Below, piece after piece: positions 17,796 through 29,847 of a DNA stretch of 59,172 nucleotides. The DNA comes from Gammaproteobacteria bacterium (lineage in GTDB: Bacteria; Pseudomonadota; Gammaproteobacteria; Legionellales; Legionellaceae): positions 1 to 59,172 of the forward strand of contig JANSXK010000011.1 of the NCBI GenBank assembly GCA_024742995.1, given 5' to 3'. Within the stretch, counting starts at the first letter, position 1, and every line of letters starts with the position of its first letter. The notes under the pieces are model-generated. The model worked only from the letters and a program-made list of their open reading frames with translations. It was not told where the DNA came from and searched no databases. A program made the position numbers and the translations under genes.

Positions 17796-18557
17796 ATGAA
17801 ACAAAAATCTGCACGTCTTGGCATCTATTTATTGCCTAATTTGTTTACCACGGCAGCCTTGTTCTCGGCGTTTTATTCATTGGTTGCTTCGATGAAAATG
17901 CAATACGAAGCCGCAATCATTGCTATTTTCATTGGGATGGTTGCTGATGGCTTGGATGGACGAGTGGCGCGTTTGACAAATACGCAAACAGCTTTTGGTG
18001 CGGAATATGACAGTTTGTCAGATTTGGTCACGTTTGGGGTAGCGCCGGCAATCTTATTGTATAGTTCGGCCCTGCAGCAATTGGGTAAATTTGGTTGGCT
18101 GGTTGCTTTTATCTATACTGCGTCGGTTGCACTGCGTTTGGCGCGCTTTAATACCCAATTAGCCACAGCCGACAAGCGCTATTTCCAAGGTCTCAGTTCA
18201 CCTATTGGTGCAGCTACTGTGGCATCCTTTGTCTGGTTGTGTCAGCAAAATGAATGGAACAACAAGTTTGTTGTGCTTGCCATGGCGGGGATGGCATTGT
18301 TATCTGCGGTACTCATGGTGTCTAATATCCGTTATCACAGTTTCAAAGAACTGGATTTTAAGGGTAAAGTTCCGTTTTTATACGTCTTGATCTTGGTCTT
18401 ATTATTTGCGGCTGTGGCGTGGGCGCCGGCTTTGGTGATTTGGTTGACTTCTATCAGCTATATTGCTTCCGGTCCTCTGCAAACACTAATGACGGTGCAG
18501 CGTGTGCGCAAACAAAGGCGCCGCACAATAAAACAGCGCCGTACAAAGAAGTCCTAA
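17796..18557 (+). CDS. pssA: CDP-diacylglycerol-serine O-phosphatidyltransferase
   Basis: Integral membrane CDP-alcohol phosphatidyltransferase that makes phosphatidylserine, the precursor of phosphatidylethanolamine. The catalytic signature DGLDGRVARLTN...GAEYDSLSD is complete (D-G-x2-DGR-x-AR...G-x3-D-x3-D; the second D of DG is Leu-spaced as usual). About 8 hydrophobic segments and a very basic tail (KQRRRTIKQRRTKK). 253 residues. ATG 17796 is used rather than TTG 17790. It is the membrane (type II) enzyme, unlike the peripheral E. coli PssA. Converges on ptsO with 2 bases between. Confidence 0.92.
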   Translation: MKQKSARLGIYLLPNLFTTAALFSAFYSLVASMKMQYEAAIIAIFIGMVADGLDGRVARLTNTQTAFGAEYDSLSDLVTFGVAPAILLYSSALQQLGKFGWLVAFIYTASVALRLARFNTQLATADKRYFQGLSSPIGAATVASFVWLCQQNEWNNKFVVLAMAGMALLSAVLMVSNIRYHSFKELDFKGKVPFLYVLILVLLFAAVAWAPALVIWLTSISYIASGPLQTLMTVQRVRKQRRRTIKQRRTKKS

Positions 18558-18559
18558 AC

Positions 18560-18829
18560 TTACTCTTCTTCATGAAAGCGCTGTGCGATCAAATCGAGCA
18601 ACGCTGTTTCCATTTTTAATTCATCAGGGCCATCCATATGCAAGGTGATGACGCTACCGCATTTGGCTGCCAACATCATGACGCCCATGATGCTTTTTCC
18701 ATTGATGGTTTGATTGTCTTTAGAGATCTCCAATTTACTTTGGAAACCTGCAGCAGTGGAGACGAATTTGGCAGAAGCACGCGCGTGCAGACCAAGTTTG
18801 TTGATGAGGGTGACTTGAACTTCTTTCAT
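18560..18829 (-). CDS. ptsO: HPr-family phosphocarrier protein (NPr-like)
   Basis: 89 residues. Phosphocarrier with the active-site His15 in KLGLHARASAKFV and a Ser46 in GKSIMGVMMLAA, the position phosphorylated in HPr proteins that answer to HPr kinase. Its position directly after hpf suggests the nitrogen-type PTS (PtsP-NPr-PtsN), a regulatory phosphorelay, rather than sugar uptake; no sugar EII gene is seen. The choice between ptsH and ptsO rests on context. Confidence 0.88.
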   Translation of the reverse strand: MKEVQVTLINKLGLHARASAKFVSTAAGFQSKLEISKDNQTINGKSIMGVMMLAAKCGSVITLHMDGPDELKMETALLDLIAQRFHEEE

Positions 18830-18841
18830 GTTTGTACTCAG

Positions 18842-19135
18842 TTAGTCGCGGCGCGTTTCTTGTTTTTCTTTATGTTTTAGTAATTGCTTATCTAATTTAT
18901 CCATCAGCTGATCAATGGATACATACATATCTGTGGATGTCGCGCTGGCGTGTGTTTCAAAGTGATTAATGCTAACGGTGGCTTCTGCGATTTGTTGTTC
19001 ACGCTCCACCGACAATACCACGGATAGGGCAATAATATGCTGCAAATGTCGGTTTAGTTTTTCAGTTTTTTCATGGACATGAGCTTTTAAAGCTTCAGTC
19101 AGTTCAATATTTTGGCCGCTTATTTGGATATTCAT
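18842..19135 (-). CDS. hpf: ribosome hibernation promoting factor
   Basis: 97-residue short HPF/YfiA-family protein that binds the 30S decoding region and promotes 100S dimers in stationary phase. Seen: MNIQISGQNIELTEALKAHV at the start, then beta-strand text VVLSVEREQQIAEATVSINH and DMYVSIDQLMDKLDKQLLKHKEK, as in the family. ATG 19135 is preferred to an upstream GTG because AGGTG lies just before it. 12 bases ahead of ptsO; the pair matches the hpf-ptsN-rapZ-ptsO cluster of E. coli with the middle genes missing. Confidence 0.92.
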   Translation of the reverse strand: MNIQISGQNIELTEALKAHVHEKTEKLNRHLQHIIALSVVLSVEREQQIAEATVSINHFETHASATSTDMYVSIDQLMDKLDKQLLKHKEKQETRRD

Positions 19136-19255
19136 GGTGATCACCTATTTAGTAGAGTTCATAGCGACACCCTACTATCTTGGACACAATCCAATGACCT
19201 CTTATGTCATCCCTGCGACATATGATCCATGATAATTAGGGTCAAAAAACTTCAA

Positions 19256-19420
19256 TTACTTAACTTTTTTCTCTTTAAAAATCACGTGTTTGCGTACAAC
19301 AGGATCGTACATCATCAGCTCCATCTTTTCAGGATGGTTACGCGGATTTTTAGTAGTAGTTTTATAGTATCCAGTGCCTGCAGTGGATTCCATTTTGACT
19401 TTGACAGTAACGGCGGCCAC
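19256..19420 (-). CDS. rpmG: 50S ribosomal protein L33
   Basis: 54 residues, starting at GTG 19418-19420 with GGGGAG upstream, and ending TAA at 19256-19258. The translated core [20 protein letters not shown] and [17 protein letters not shown] is unmistakably L33. Lacks the zinc-binding cysteines, so it is the Cys-minus form. It lies 17 bases after rpmB in the standard rpmB-rpmG operon. Shorter than typical ORF cut-offs and easy to miss. Confidence 0.96.
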   Translation of the reverse strand: MAAVTVKVKMESTAGTGYYKTTTKNPRNHPEKMELMMYDPVVRKHVIFKEKKVK

Positions 19421-19437
19421 GGTCGACTCCCCTTAAA

Positions 19438-19674
19438 TTAAATTTTTTCGCCTTGCGCACGCAGTCGCTGCAGCACAAGTTCAATGCCCAATTTATCAAT
19501 GATACGCATACCGCGTGCACTGAGTTTGAGAGAAACAAAGCGGTTTTCGCTTTCAACCCAATAAGAATGGGTATGAATATTCGGCAAAAATCGACGTTTG
19601 GTTTTATTATTAGCATGCGACACGCGGTTGCCTGTTACAGGTCGTTTCCCGGTGACTTGACATACTCTTGACAT
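19438..19674 (-). CDS. rpmB: 50S ribosomal protein L28
   Basis: 78 residues beginning [16 protein letters not shown], then [36 protein letters not shown] and a C-terminal RLRAQGEK; same length as E. coli L28. ATG 19674 is chosen over an upstream in-frame start because GGAG precedes it and the protein matches from this Met. First gene of rpmB-rpmG. Confidence 0.97.
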   Translation of the reverse strand: MSRVCQVTGKRPVTGNRVSHANNKTKRRFLPNIHTHSYWVESENRFVSLKLSARGMRIIDKLGIELVLQRLRAQGEKI

Positions 19675-19757
19675 AAATTTACTCCATATTGAATCTATTT
19701 GCATCGAATCAACCCAAATATGGTCAAGTATGCTGCAAATTAATTTTGAAGACGCTC

Positions 19758-19786
19758 TTTATATCAAAATAAGGCATGGAATGCAA
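19758..19786 (-). promoter_or_regulatory. candidate promoter of rpmB-rpmG
   Basis: On the minus strand TTGCAT (19786-19781), a 17-base spacer, then an extended -10 TG-A-TATAAA (ending 19758). The leader to rpmB would be about 77 bases. The region is otherwise empty between rsmE and rpmB. Confidence 0.5.
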
Positions 19787-19807
19787 GTAATTTATAATCA
19801 GTGAGTA

Positions 19808-20545
19808 CTAAGCTACGCTTAAATCCCCATATTTCATTTGCATGATCCCTATACCCGTGATTGCTGCGGTTTCAGTACGTAAAATGCGAGGACCCAAACG
19901 AATGCTTTGTGTGTAATGTTCGTGTGCACATTTTATTTCTGCATCGCTAAAGCCGCCTTCGGGTCCAATCAACAATGCAAGCTCGTTGGCATCGGCATTA
20001 ATTTCGGGCCAAGATTGGGTTGCCTTCGGTGATAAGATCCATTTCTGGGTCGTGGATGAGGTCGTGACATACTGTTCTAAAGAGCAGGTTGGGTGGATGA
20101 CAGGGAGATGATTCCGACCAGATTGTTCACAAGCAGCAATGGCAATGGCTTCCCATTGATATTGTTTTTTCTGTAATCGTTCGGTATTGAGACGCACCAC
20201 GCTGTGTTCCGTGATGAGTGGTGTGATGCTGCTTACACCGAGTTCCACAGCTTTTTGAATGATCCATTCCATTTTGTCTCCTTTTACCAATGCTTGGACA
20301 AGGTGAATCTTGCGTGGCGATTCTCTATCAACGAGGGTCATGGATTCGATACACGCTTGGATGTGTTTTTTTTGCACGGCAACCAAAGTTGCTTTGAATT
20401 CGTAATTATCACCGCGGAATAGCGTAAGGGTTTCTCCGGCTGTCATGCGTAAGACTAACCCCACATGTTGGGTGGCCGATGTAGATAACGTAATGACGTC
20501 ACCTGTTTGATAGGTGCCGGGTTGGTAGACGCGGATCGTTCTCAT
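19808..20545 (-). CDS. rsmE: 16S rRNA (uracil1498-N3)-methyltransferase
   Basis: SPOUT-class methyltransferase that modifies U1498 of 16S rRNA. 245 residues with an N-terminal PUA-like domain and a C-terminal knotted SAM-binding domain shown by LLIGPEGGFSDAEI and IRLGPRILRTETAAITGIGIMQ, plus the middle KMEWIIQKAVELGVSSITPL and ERSV-like HSVVRL. Full length, standalone, divergent from fumC across a 290-base gap. Confidence 0.95.
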   Translation of the reverse strand: MRTIRVYQPGTYQTGDVITLSTSATQHVGLVLRMTAGETLTLFRGDNYEFKATLVAVQKKHIQACIESMTLVDRESPRKIHLVQALVKGDKMEWIIQKAVELGVSSITPLITEHSVVRLNTERLQKKQYQWEAIAIAACEQSGRNHLPVIHPTCSLEQYVTTSSTTQKWILSPKATQSWPEINADANELALLIGPEGGFSDAEIKCAHEHYTQSIRLGPRILRTETAAITGIGIMQMKYGDLSVA

Positions 20546-20624
20546 AGGGTCACGTTGAAAAGTTTAATATACGGATGAGTCTATGCTAAACTTCAGGTTT
20601 TTCATAGGCAGGACACAACAATAG

Positions 20625-20652
20625 GTTGAACCACGTGGCTTCAACACGTTTT
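20625..20652 (+). terminator. terminator-like hairpin without an obvious upstream gene
   Basis: Stem GTTGAA (20625-20630) / TTCAAC (20640-20645) with an inner palindrome CCACGTGG, followed by ACGTTTTT. On the plus strand it looks like an intrinsic terminator, but the only gene to its left (rsmE) reads the other way. It could end a small unannotated RNA starting between 20550 and 20600, or be an operator between the divergent rsmE and fumC. Confidence 0.35.
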
Positions 20653-20658
20653 TAAATG

Positions 20659-20726
20659 CCTACGTTCCGCGGCTTGTGAGACCTAGCTAAATTCCTGGAT
20701 TCTGCGCATAAAGCGCGGAACGTAGG
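20659..20726. repeat. long palindromic intergenic repeat
   Basis: Perfect 13-bp arms CCTACGTTCCGCG (20659-20671) and CGCGGAACGTAGG (20714-20726) flank a 42-base centre containing GGCTTGTGAG and CCTGGATTCTGCG. The wording (GGCTTGT, ATCCAGG-like) relates it to the element at 130-186. It fits the dispersed palindromes common between genes of Legionellales-like genomes. Confidence 0.6.
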
Positions 20727-20835
20727 CGAGGAGAGTCATGGGACGCAGGGTTGGCGGAAAGAGACGTTGCTAATGTTTGCTTTGACTTCGTTGTGCCACA
20801 GGGTGTGTTCCTAAGATTTTTTTTGGAGAAGTATC

Positions 20836-22236
20836 ATGACTAAAGTGCGTTCAGAAACAGACAGTATGGGTGCGATTGACGTGCCTGCAGATAAGTATTG
20901 GGGGGCACAAACGGAGCGGTCTTTGCATCACTTTGATATTGGTAGTGATCGCATGCCTTTAGAATTGATTCATGCGTTTGGCACTTTGAAAAAAGCAGCA
21001 GCTTTGACTAATGAAGCGTTAGGCAAATTACCGAAGGATAAAGCGGCGTTGATTACTAAGGTGGCAGATGAAGTGCGTGCCGGTACCTTAGATGAACATT
21101 TCCCCTTGCATGTTTGGCAGACAGGAAGTGGTACGCAATCTAATATGAATGTGAATGAAGTAATTTCGAACCGTGCTATTGAATTGGCCGGTGGGGTTAT
21201 GGGTTCGAAGACCCCTATTCATCCGAATGATGATGTGAATATGTCACAATCTTCCAATGACACTTTTCCTACAGCGATGCATATTGCAGTGGCCGTTGGG
21301 CTCAAACAAACACTTATTCCGGCTGTGAAGACATTACGTGATGGTTTGGCTAAAAAAATGACCGCATTTAAAGATATCGTCAAAATTGGACGAACGCATT
21401 TACAAGATGCAGTGCCATTGACTTTAGGCCAAGAGTTTTCAGGGTATGTGGCACAATTGGACGCGTGTTTGCAGCATATTGAAACCACATTGCCTGAAAT
21501 TTATGATTTAGCGTTAGGGGGTACAGCGGTGGGTACGGGCCTGAATACCCATCCTGAATTTGCCAAACGTGCTGCTAAAGAGATTGCGAATCTAACGGAG
21601 TTGCCGTTTTGTTCGGCGCCGAATAAATTTATGTCACTAGCATCTCACGAAGCTTTGGTAATGGCACATGCAGCCATGAAATCTTTGGCTTGTGCATTGA
21701 TGAAAATTGCGAATGACGTGCGGTGGCTAGGATCAGGCCCACGTTGCGGTTTAGGAGAGTTAATCTTGCCTGAAAATGAGCCAGGCTCTTCGATTATGCC
21801 GGGTAAGGTGAATCCAACCCAGGCGGAAGCAATGACAATGGTTTGCGCGCAAGTCATGGGAGCCGACGTCACAGTGGGCATTGCTGCGAGTCAGGGTAAT
21901 TTTGAATTAAATGTCTTTAAGCCTGTTATTATGTTTAATATGATGAATTCTATTAATTTATTAGCGGATACTTGCGTGTCTTTCCAGAAATTTTGTGTCG
22001 AGGGTTTAGAGCCTAATCGTGAAAGGATTGATTATTTTCTCCATCATTCTTTGATGTTGGTGACGGCATTGAATCAACATATCGGTTATGACAAAGCAGC
22101 CAAAATTGCTAAAACGGCTTTGCATGAAAATACTTCATTGAAAGAAGCAGCGGTCAAGCTGGGTTATTTGACAGCAGAACAATTTGATGACTACGTCAAA
22201 CCTGAAGAAATGACAGGTTTTCATGACAACGAATAA
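20836..22236 (+). CDS. fumC: fumarate hydratase, class II
   Basis: Iron-independent TCA-cycle fumarase, a homotetramer converting fumarate to malate in the cytoplasm. 466 residues (E. coli 467). Motifs: [48 protein letters not shown] with the catalytic His, and the superfamily signature [19 protein letters not shown]. Preceded by TTGGAG. Its end overlaps the trmB start by 14 bases, so the two are coupled. Confidence 0.98.
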   Translation: MTKVRSETDSMGAIDVPADKYWGAQTERSLHHFDIGSDRMPLELIHAFGTLKKAAALTNEALGKLPKDKAALITKVADEVRAGTLDEHFPLHVWQTGSGTQSNMNVNEVISNRAIELAGGVMGSKTPIHPNDDVNMSQSSNDTFPTAMHIAVAVGLKQTLIPAVKTLRDGLAKKMTAFKDIVKIGRTHLQDAVPLTLGQEFSGYVAQLDACLQHIETTLPEIYDLALGGTAVGTGLNTHPEFAKRAAKEIANLTELPFCSAPNKFMSLASHEALVMAHAAMKSLACALMKIANDVRWLGSGPRCGLGELILPENEPGSSIMPGKVNPTQAEAMTMVCAQVMGADVTVGIAASQGNFELNVFKPVIMFNMMNSINLLADTCVSFQKFCVEGLEPNRERIDYFLHHSLMLVTALNQHIGYDKAAKIAKTALHENTSLKEAAVKLGYLTAEQFDDYVKPEEMTGFHDNE

Positions 22237-22909
22237 TACCCCGAGAGCTATTAAAAGTTTTGTACTGCGCGCCGGTCGTTTGAGTCCCAGGCAAAAGCTT
22301 GGTTTGGAGCGCTATTTGCCTGAGTACCAATTAACGTTGGCTGACGCGCCCTGGGATTTGGATGCGTTGTTCCATCGCCCTGCGGATGTGGTGGTTGAAT
22401 TGGGTTTTGGCATGGGTCAAACATTAGTGACGATGGCCATGGCGCAGCCTCACATCAATTTTCTGGGGATTGAAGTGCATCAAGCTGGGATTGGTGCTTT
22501 GGTGATGGCGTTACACGATCAGGGTATCGAAAATGTGCGTATCGCACCGTATGATGCTGTCGAAGTGTTGAAGCGAGGCATTGCTGATAGTGCTTTGGCG
22601 GGCATGAATATTTTTTTCCCCGATCCTTGGCCGAAAGCACGTCACCACAAGCGGCGATTGATTCAACCTGAGTTTCTGACGTTGGCTGCTGAAAAAATTC
22701 AAGCTGGAGGTTTTTTACATTTAGCGACAGATTGGCAAGATTATGCGGAGCATATGCATCATGTATTGACGCAACATCCTGATTTGATCAATCAAGATCC
22801 TGCCGGTGGTTACGTGGTGCGACCACAAGCGAGACCGTTAACCAAATTTGAACAACGTGGAATAAAGTTGGGACATGAGGTCCGGGATTTAATATTTCTG
22901 CGTAAATGA
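22223..22909 (+). CDS. trmB: tRNA (guanine-N7-)-methyltransferase
   Basis: Makes m7G46 in the tRNA variable loop. 228 residues with a SAM-binding [25 protein letters not shown], then the TrmB hallmark [23 protein letters not shown] and a C-terminal [17 protein letters not shown] with the T-x-(F/Y)-E-x-R-G motif. Start ATG 22223 lies inside fumC. Confidence 0.97.
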   Translation: MTTNNTPRAIKSFVLRAGRLSPRQKLGLERYLPEYQLTLADAPWDLDALFHRPADVVVELGFGMGQTLVTMAMAQPHINFLGIEVHQAGIGALVMALHDQGIENVRIAPYDAVEVLKRGIADSALAGMNIFFPDPWPKARHHKRRLIQPEFLTLAAEKIQAGGFLHLATDWQDYAEHMHHVLTQHPDLINQDPAGGYVVRPQARPLTKFEQRGIKLGHEVRDLIFLRK

Positions 22910-22973
22910 GTTGCACAAAACCAGCATACCACATAAAATCCCTAGTTCAAGATGATACTGGAGTGCAGATCAT

Positions 22974-24148
22974 ATGGGCTGGAATGAGCCAGATGACAAA
23001 AATCCTTGGGGTGGTAAATCACAGCCACCGGATTTGGATGAAGTGTTAAAACAATTAAGGGCCAAATTTAATAAGCTTTTTATCAAACCAAAACGAGGCA
23101 GTTCTGGAAATTTTGGTAAAACGTCAACGTCACCACCATCTGGGAATGGGAGCGGTGATCGTGCGTTTGCATTGCTAATAGGTGTGGTGATATTGGTTTT
23201 ATGGGCACTGTCTGGGATTTTTATCGTTGATCCTGCAGAAGAAGCGGCTATTTTGCGTTTTGGGCGCTACGTGCGTACGGTCGGGCCTGGACCACATTGG
23301 ATCCCCCGTTTTATTGAGTCTAAAATCACATTAAACGTCGATCGGGTATCAGATTATTCTTATTCGGCACAAATGCTGACCAAAGATGAAAACTTGGTTG
23401 CGGTGTCGGTTGCGGTACAGTATCGGATTGGTGATTTAGAAGATTATTTGTTTAATGTTGTAGATGTGGAAGAGAGTTTGCGACAAGCCACGTCGAGCGC
23501 ATTGCGCCAGGTGGTTGGAACGACGACACTAGACCAATTGATTACTGAGGGTCGTGATGCTTGGGGATTCAGCGTGCATGATTCTTTGGTAAAAATATTA
23601 GCTCGTTATCAAACAGGGATCACTATCGTCAACGTGTCTCCACAACCAGCTCGTGCACCGGAAAATGTGCAAGATGCGTTTGATGATGCTATCAAAGCGC
23701 AGGAAGATGAGAAGCGTTTCAAAGAGCAAGCGCGTGCATATGCAGCGCGGGTGGTTCCCATTGCGGAAGGTAACGCCAAGCGGGTTTGCGAAGAAGCCAA
23801 AGCGTTTGCACAGCAAATTGTTTTGAAGGCAACGGGTGAAACGGCAGGATTTTTACGATTATTACCAGAATATAACCGCGATCCATTTGTGCTGAAAGAA
23901 CGTATGTATTTAGACGCTATGGAACAGATCTTGCAAAAAAGCACAAAAGTCATGGTTGATGGGAAATCCAACGCCCTGTTATATTTGCCCTTAGATAAAT
24001 TAATGGCAAAAACGATTGTTGATGCTGGATTAAAAGGTGATATGAAGCCTGGCTCTGATATGACGCAAGCACAAAACACGACAAATTCTTCTATTTTGGA
24101 GGGGCGTCCTATGACGAGACTGACTGAGCAAGAAGGGAGAACCAACTG

Positions 24149-24149
<1 letters not shown>
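22974..24149 (+). CDS. hflK: FtsH protease modulator HflK
   Basis: SPFH/band-7 protein that, with HflC, forms a large periplasmic-facing cage around the FtsH protease. 391 residues: Gly/Pro-rich cytoplasmic N-terminus opening MGWNEPDDKNPWGGK, one membrane helix (about 62-82, LLIGVVILVLWALSGIFIV), then the SPFH domain (AILRFGRYVRTVGPGPHWIP) and a long helical region rich in Ala/Glu. CTGGAG precedes ATG 22974. hflC starts within its stop (TGATG). Confidence 0.96.
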
Positions 24150-26804
<2,655 letters not shown>

Positions 26805-26934
26805 GCATATATTATGGTCTGAAAAGGTTGTTTTAATCAAGGCTATTTGTGTCAAAGACTTTTATCCAATTAGTTTTGTAAACATCTAATGCGGGTAAGT
26901 GTTTGTACATATATACCATTAAAATGGATGTCTA

Positions 26935-28299
26935 TTAACGAGGTGATAATTTTTGAGCTGCTTTGGGACTGCGAAAATGCTCTGATCGATCTTGAAATGG
27001 CGGTGGGTTTGATGCAGGCACTCCATCAAAAGTGTGATTTCGGCCTAGAAATTTGATTGAGGTGGGTACCTTTTTTTCTAGACGTGTGTTACGGGAAGAA
27101 AGCCATAGGGATTCCTCATAGCGCATGGGCGGTAACGAAAATGCAATACTCTTATCAGGGGCTTTATATGCCACACAACCCATATCCATGAGTGCTATGA
27201 CTTCTTGTGGTGTAGCTGTAGGAGAATAATTTCCATTGTATTGCGATGTTTTATCTGTGCTGTTTTCACGAGTTTCTAATAACAGTTGTTCTAAAAATTT
27301 GGCAGGATCTTGGGAGAGTAGTGCTGTTTCTATTTTAGGAAAATGTTGTTCAACCAGCTTTATTTCATAACCTAGCTGTGCGGCAGTTTTTAACCAAAAG
27401 CGATTAAGTGCCCAGGTTAATTGGCTTGGTTCTGGGTTTAAATATATGCCTATTGGTTTAGCATGCTCAATCATTGCGTTAACCGCTCGAGCGGTACCTA
27501 ACCAGACGACTTTATTTTCTGGATTCAGTCTAGCATGCAGTATCAGACGGGTAATTTCAAGTGTTAGTGTATTCTCATCATAACTTAGCAATTTATCAGG
27601 GGTGTTAGACGTCATTGCTTTGCGCATTGCTTTCACAGCATCCTTTTTGACGTGTAAATTTGATTCAGGATTGGAAAAAATTCTTTGAAGTCTTTGGATG
27701 GCTAATACCCCAATTTCACCTTCCATTGGAGCGCGATCGTCTGCAAGAGATTGCGCAAACAGTGTGTCATCAGAGAGCAGTAGGTGTGCCAATGAATTAT
27801 GCCGTCTTCTATCGAAATTTTCAATTTGGCGAAAATATTCCAATTGACTTTGCGCATGACACCATACTCGGAATCCCATGTTTCTGATTAACCTTTTGGA
27901 GTTCTGATGAGCTTGAGGGGGCGATTGGAAGCTTTCTAGTTGATAAGACTCTGATAATTTCTCCATTGAACTGGCGATTTTTTTTGAGATGGTTTCAGCT
28001 TTATTTTCAGAAATAAGGCATTCAATTTTTAGTATGTTCAGTTCTTTATTGAGACTTATAATATCAAGCTCTAATTTTGGGATACGAGTATTGAAAAATG
28101 AGCTACGTGTTTGATTGTTTTCAATCTTATCTGCAATGGTGTTGAGTTTAGACTCCAAGGTTTGAATGAAGGTTGATGGTTTGGTTGGACAGACGTCATT
28201 TGAAGCTATATCTGATCTAAATAAATCCAATGTTGTTTTTATACTCTTAATTTGTGATATCTCTTGAGACCAGAGTCCACTTAATCTAGAAGAGCCCAT
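26935..28299 (-). CDS. unknown coiled-coil protein, paralogue B; candidate secreted substrate
   Basis: 454 residues, not recognised. Residues about 15-130 are strongly helical and probably coiled coil; a globular middle follows, then a low-complexity basic/proline C-terminus (SPKAAQKLSPR). It is a paralogue of the upstream gene: shared blocks include GEIG(V/R)L-x2-QRL, K-x2-WLGTARAV-x-A, LVEQHFP-x-IE-x2-LLSQD and the striking TSQYNG-x2-SPTAT-x-QE followed by a (M/L)DMGC-like segment. No signal peptide. AGGAAA precedes ATG 28299. It follows paralogue A by 20 bases and should be co-transcribed with it. Confidence 0.75.
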   Translation of the reverse strand: MGSSRLSGLWSQEISQIKSIKTTLDLFRSDIASNDVCPTKPSTFIQTLESKLNTIADKIENNQTRSSFFNTRIPKLELDIISLNKELNILKIECLISENKAETISKKIASSMEKLSESYQLESFQSPPQAHQNSKRLIRNMGFRVWCHAQSQLEYFRQIENFDRRRHNSLAHLLLSDDTLFAQSLADDRAPMEGEIGVLAIQRLQRIFSNPESNLHVKKDAVKAMRKAMTSNTPDKLLSYDENTLTLEITRLILHARLNPENKVVWLGTARAVNAMIEHAKPIGIYLNPEPSQLTWALNRFWLKTAAQLGYEIKLVEQHFPKIETALLSQDPAKFLEQLLLETRENSTDKTSQYNGNYSPTATPQEVIALMDMGCVAYKAPDKSIAFSLPPMRYEESLWLSSRNTRLEKKVPTSIKFLGRNHTFDGVPASNPPPFQDRSEHFRSPKAAQKLSPR

Positions 28300-28319
28300 G
28301 TCATTTCCTATGAATTAGA

Positions 28320-29789
28320 TTATGATAAAAGCATAGTATCATTATTTTGGTCATTGCTCACTGGTTTGAAAGTATTTCTTCGGATTGTTGCAGAGTTTAC
28401 AGGGACAAAAAATTGGGCAGGAGATTGTTTCAAGGGTGACTCTGAGCTTGGAAACCCATCGACCCAACTGTGAGATCGTGTTCTTGAATGCGGTCTTGGA
28501 GATGGTGTGTTTGATAATGTTGTTTCTGCAAGTTCGATAGGTTGAAATAGTGAAGGACTTTCTCGAATACTTCGTTTGGAAAAATAGATGCGATTTGTTG
28601 TCGGGTTTTTTTCAGGAATACATCCTAAATCGAGCAAAACCAATATTTCTTGTGTGGTTGCAGTTGGGGAATCATAACCATTATACTGCGATGTTTGATC
28701 TGCGTTACTGCGTACTTCACCGAGCAATGCTTCTATAAAGCTTACGCCGCCATCTTGAGACAACAGGGTTTCCTCAATAATAGGAAAGTGTTGCTCAACC
28801 AATTCACAGGTAAATCCTAACATTATGGCTGTTTGTATCCAAATGCGGTTAAGGTGCCATGTCCATTTGCTATCCTCGCAATTGAGGTACGTGCCTTGCC
28901 CATTTTTTTCGACGATGGTTGCTATCACTGCACGAGCTGTACCTAACCAAAATGTTTTGTCATTTGGGTGCAGTTCAGCGTGAAGCACCAATTTGGTTAG
29001 TTCAATGTAAAGTGCGTTATAATCACACTTCAAAATACCATCTCCTGATGCAGTCATGGCCGCTCTTATCGCCTTTCCTGCATGATTTAATTGATGGATA
29101 ACCCTAGGATTTTTGGGTGTACTTAAAAAAGTGCTTGGTCCATGAATGTCTTTCAATCTTTGAAGGATAAGACGGCCAATTTCTCCTTCAATGGGTAGAC
29201 TTCCGTCATCAATAGCATCTACAAAATCACCATCTTTTTTTAGTAACAATTGCACCAGTGTGTTTTTGCGGTTTCCACTAAACCCTTGGATCTCATTTGA
29301 CGCTACAAGTCCAGTATGCCTTGCTCGACAGGCTGCCCATACATTTGCCCCAGAGGTTTTTATGCTATCGAATGGATCCGTACCCTGAAAGCTGTGGCTT
29401 ATTCTATCGTATGGCGTGAATTGAGTGACACTGTTAGGTGAAGTGGGTGAAAAGATATGAATCATTGACTCAGTAACTTCTCTACTTTGCCTTACGAGCT
29501 TTTCAGCGATATGCTCGGATTTTTCTATTAGCGAAAGGAGAGCGTTGATTTGTTGCCGACATACTTTGATGTCTTTTCGAAGTTGAGGAATGCGCGTGTC
29601 AAAAAATGAATGTTTGTGCTTATGCTCAATTTTATGTTCAATCGCATTGACCTTTTTGACCCATTGATTAACAAATACTCTAGGTGCTACACCCTGTATT
29701 TTTGCAACATCACGCTTGAATGCTAGAATATTTTTGTAAATTTGTTGTAATTGTTTTTGTTCTACAACCCACATTCCGCTCATACTCAT
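28320..29789 (-). CDS. unknown coiled-coil protein, paralogue A; candidate secreted substrate
   Basis: 489 residues, first gene of the two-paralogue operon. Same plan as paralogue B: an N-terminal helical region of about 125 residues with SFFDTRIPQLRKDIK (B has SFFNTRIPKLELDII), a globular core ending in TSQYNGYDSPTATTQE and LLDLGCIPE, and a Ser/Pro-rich disordered tail (PSPRPHSRTRSHSW). No enzymatic motif found. The start is not marked by a good ribosome site: two ATGs (29789, 29783) are possible. A PmrA-like box lies 38 bases upstream. In Legionella and Coxiella such regulation is typical of Dot/Icm effectors; that is the basis for suspecting secretion. Confidence 0.75.
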   Translation of the reverse strand: MSMSGMWVVEQKQLQQIYKNILAFKRDVAKIQGVAPRVFVNQWVKKVNAIEHKIEHKHKHSFFDTRIPQLRKDIKVCRQQINALLSLIEKSEHIAEKLVRQSREVTESMIHIFSPTSPNSVTQFTPYDRISHSFQGTDPFDSIKTSGANVWAACRARHTGLVASNEIQGFSGNRKNTLVQLLLKKDGDFVDAIDDGSLPIEGEIGRLILQRLKDIHGPSTFLSTPKNPRVIHQLNHAGKAIRAAMTASGDGILKCDYNALYIELTKLVLHAELHPNDKTFWLGTARAVIATIVEKNGQGTYLNCEDSKWTWHLNRIWIQTAIMLGFTCELVEQHFPIIEETLLSQDGGVSFIEALLGEVRSNADQTSQYNGYDSPTATTQEILVLLDLGCIPEKNPTTNRIYFSKRSIRESPSLFQPIELAETTLSNTPSPRPHSRTRSHSWVDGFPSSESPLKQSPAQFFVPVNSATIRRNTFKPVSNDQNNDTMLLS

Positions 29790-29827
29790 ACCATGTTAGG
29801 TTAGACATGATCTAATATTAACCAATT

Positions 29828-29847
29828 AATATTAAGGCAACCTTAAT
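29828..29847 (-). promoter_or_regulatory. PmrA-like response-regulator box
   Basis: On the minus strand: ATTAAGGTT-GC-CTTAATATT. The second half equals cTTAATatT exactly and the first matches 6 of 9, with TTAA cores 11 bp apart, which is the tandem spacing of the PmrA site described for Legionella and Coxiella Dot/Icm genes (consensus from memory). It is 38 bases upstream of the 28320-29789 gene. The rest of the divergent gap to deaD holds no other clear element. Confidence 0.5.

Noticed and set aside
23609-24145. 178-residue minus-strand frame inside hflK
   Set aside because: It is a shadow of hflK; the sense protein is a clear family member.
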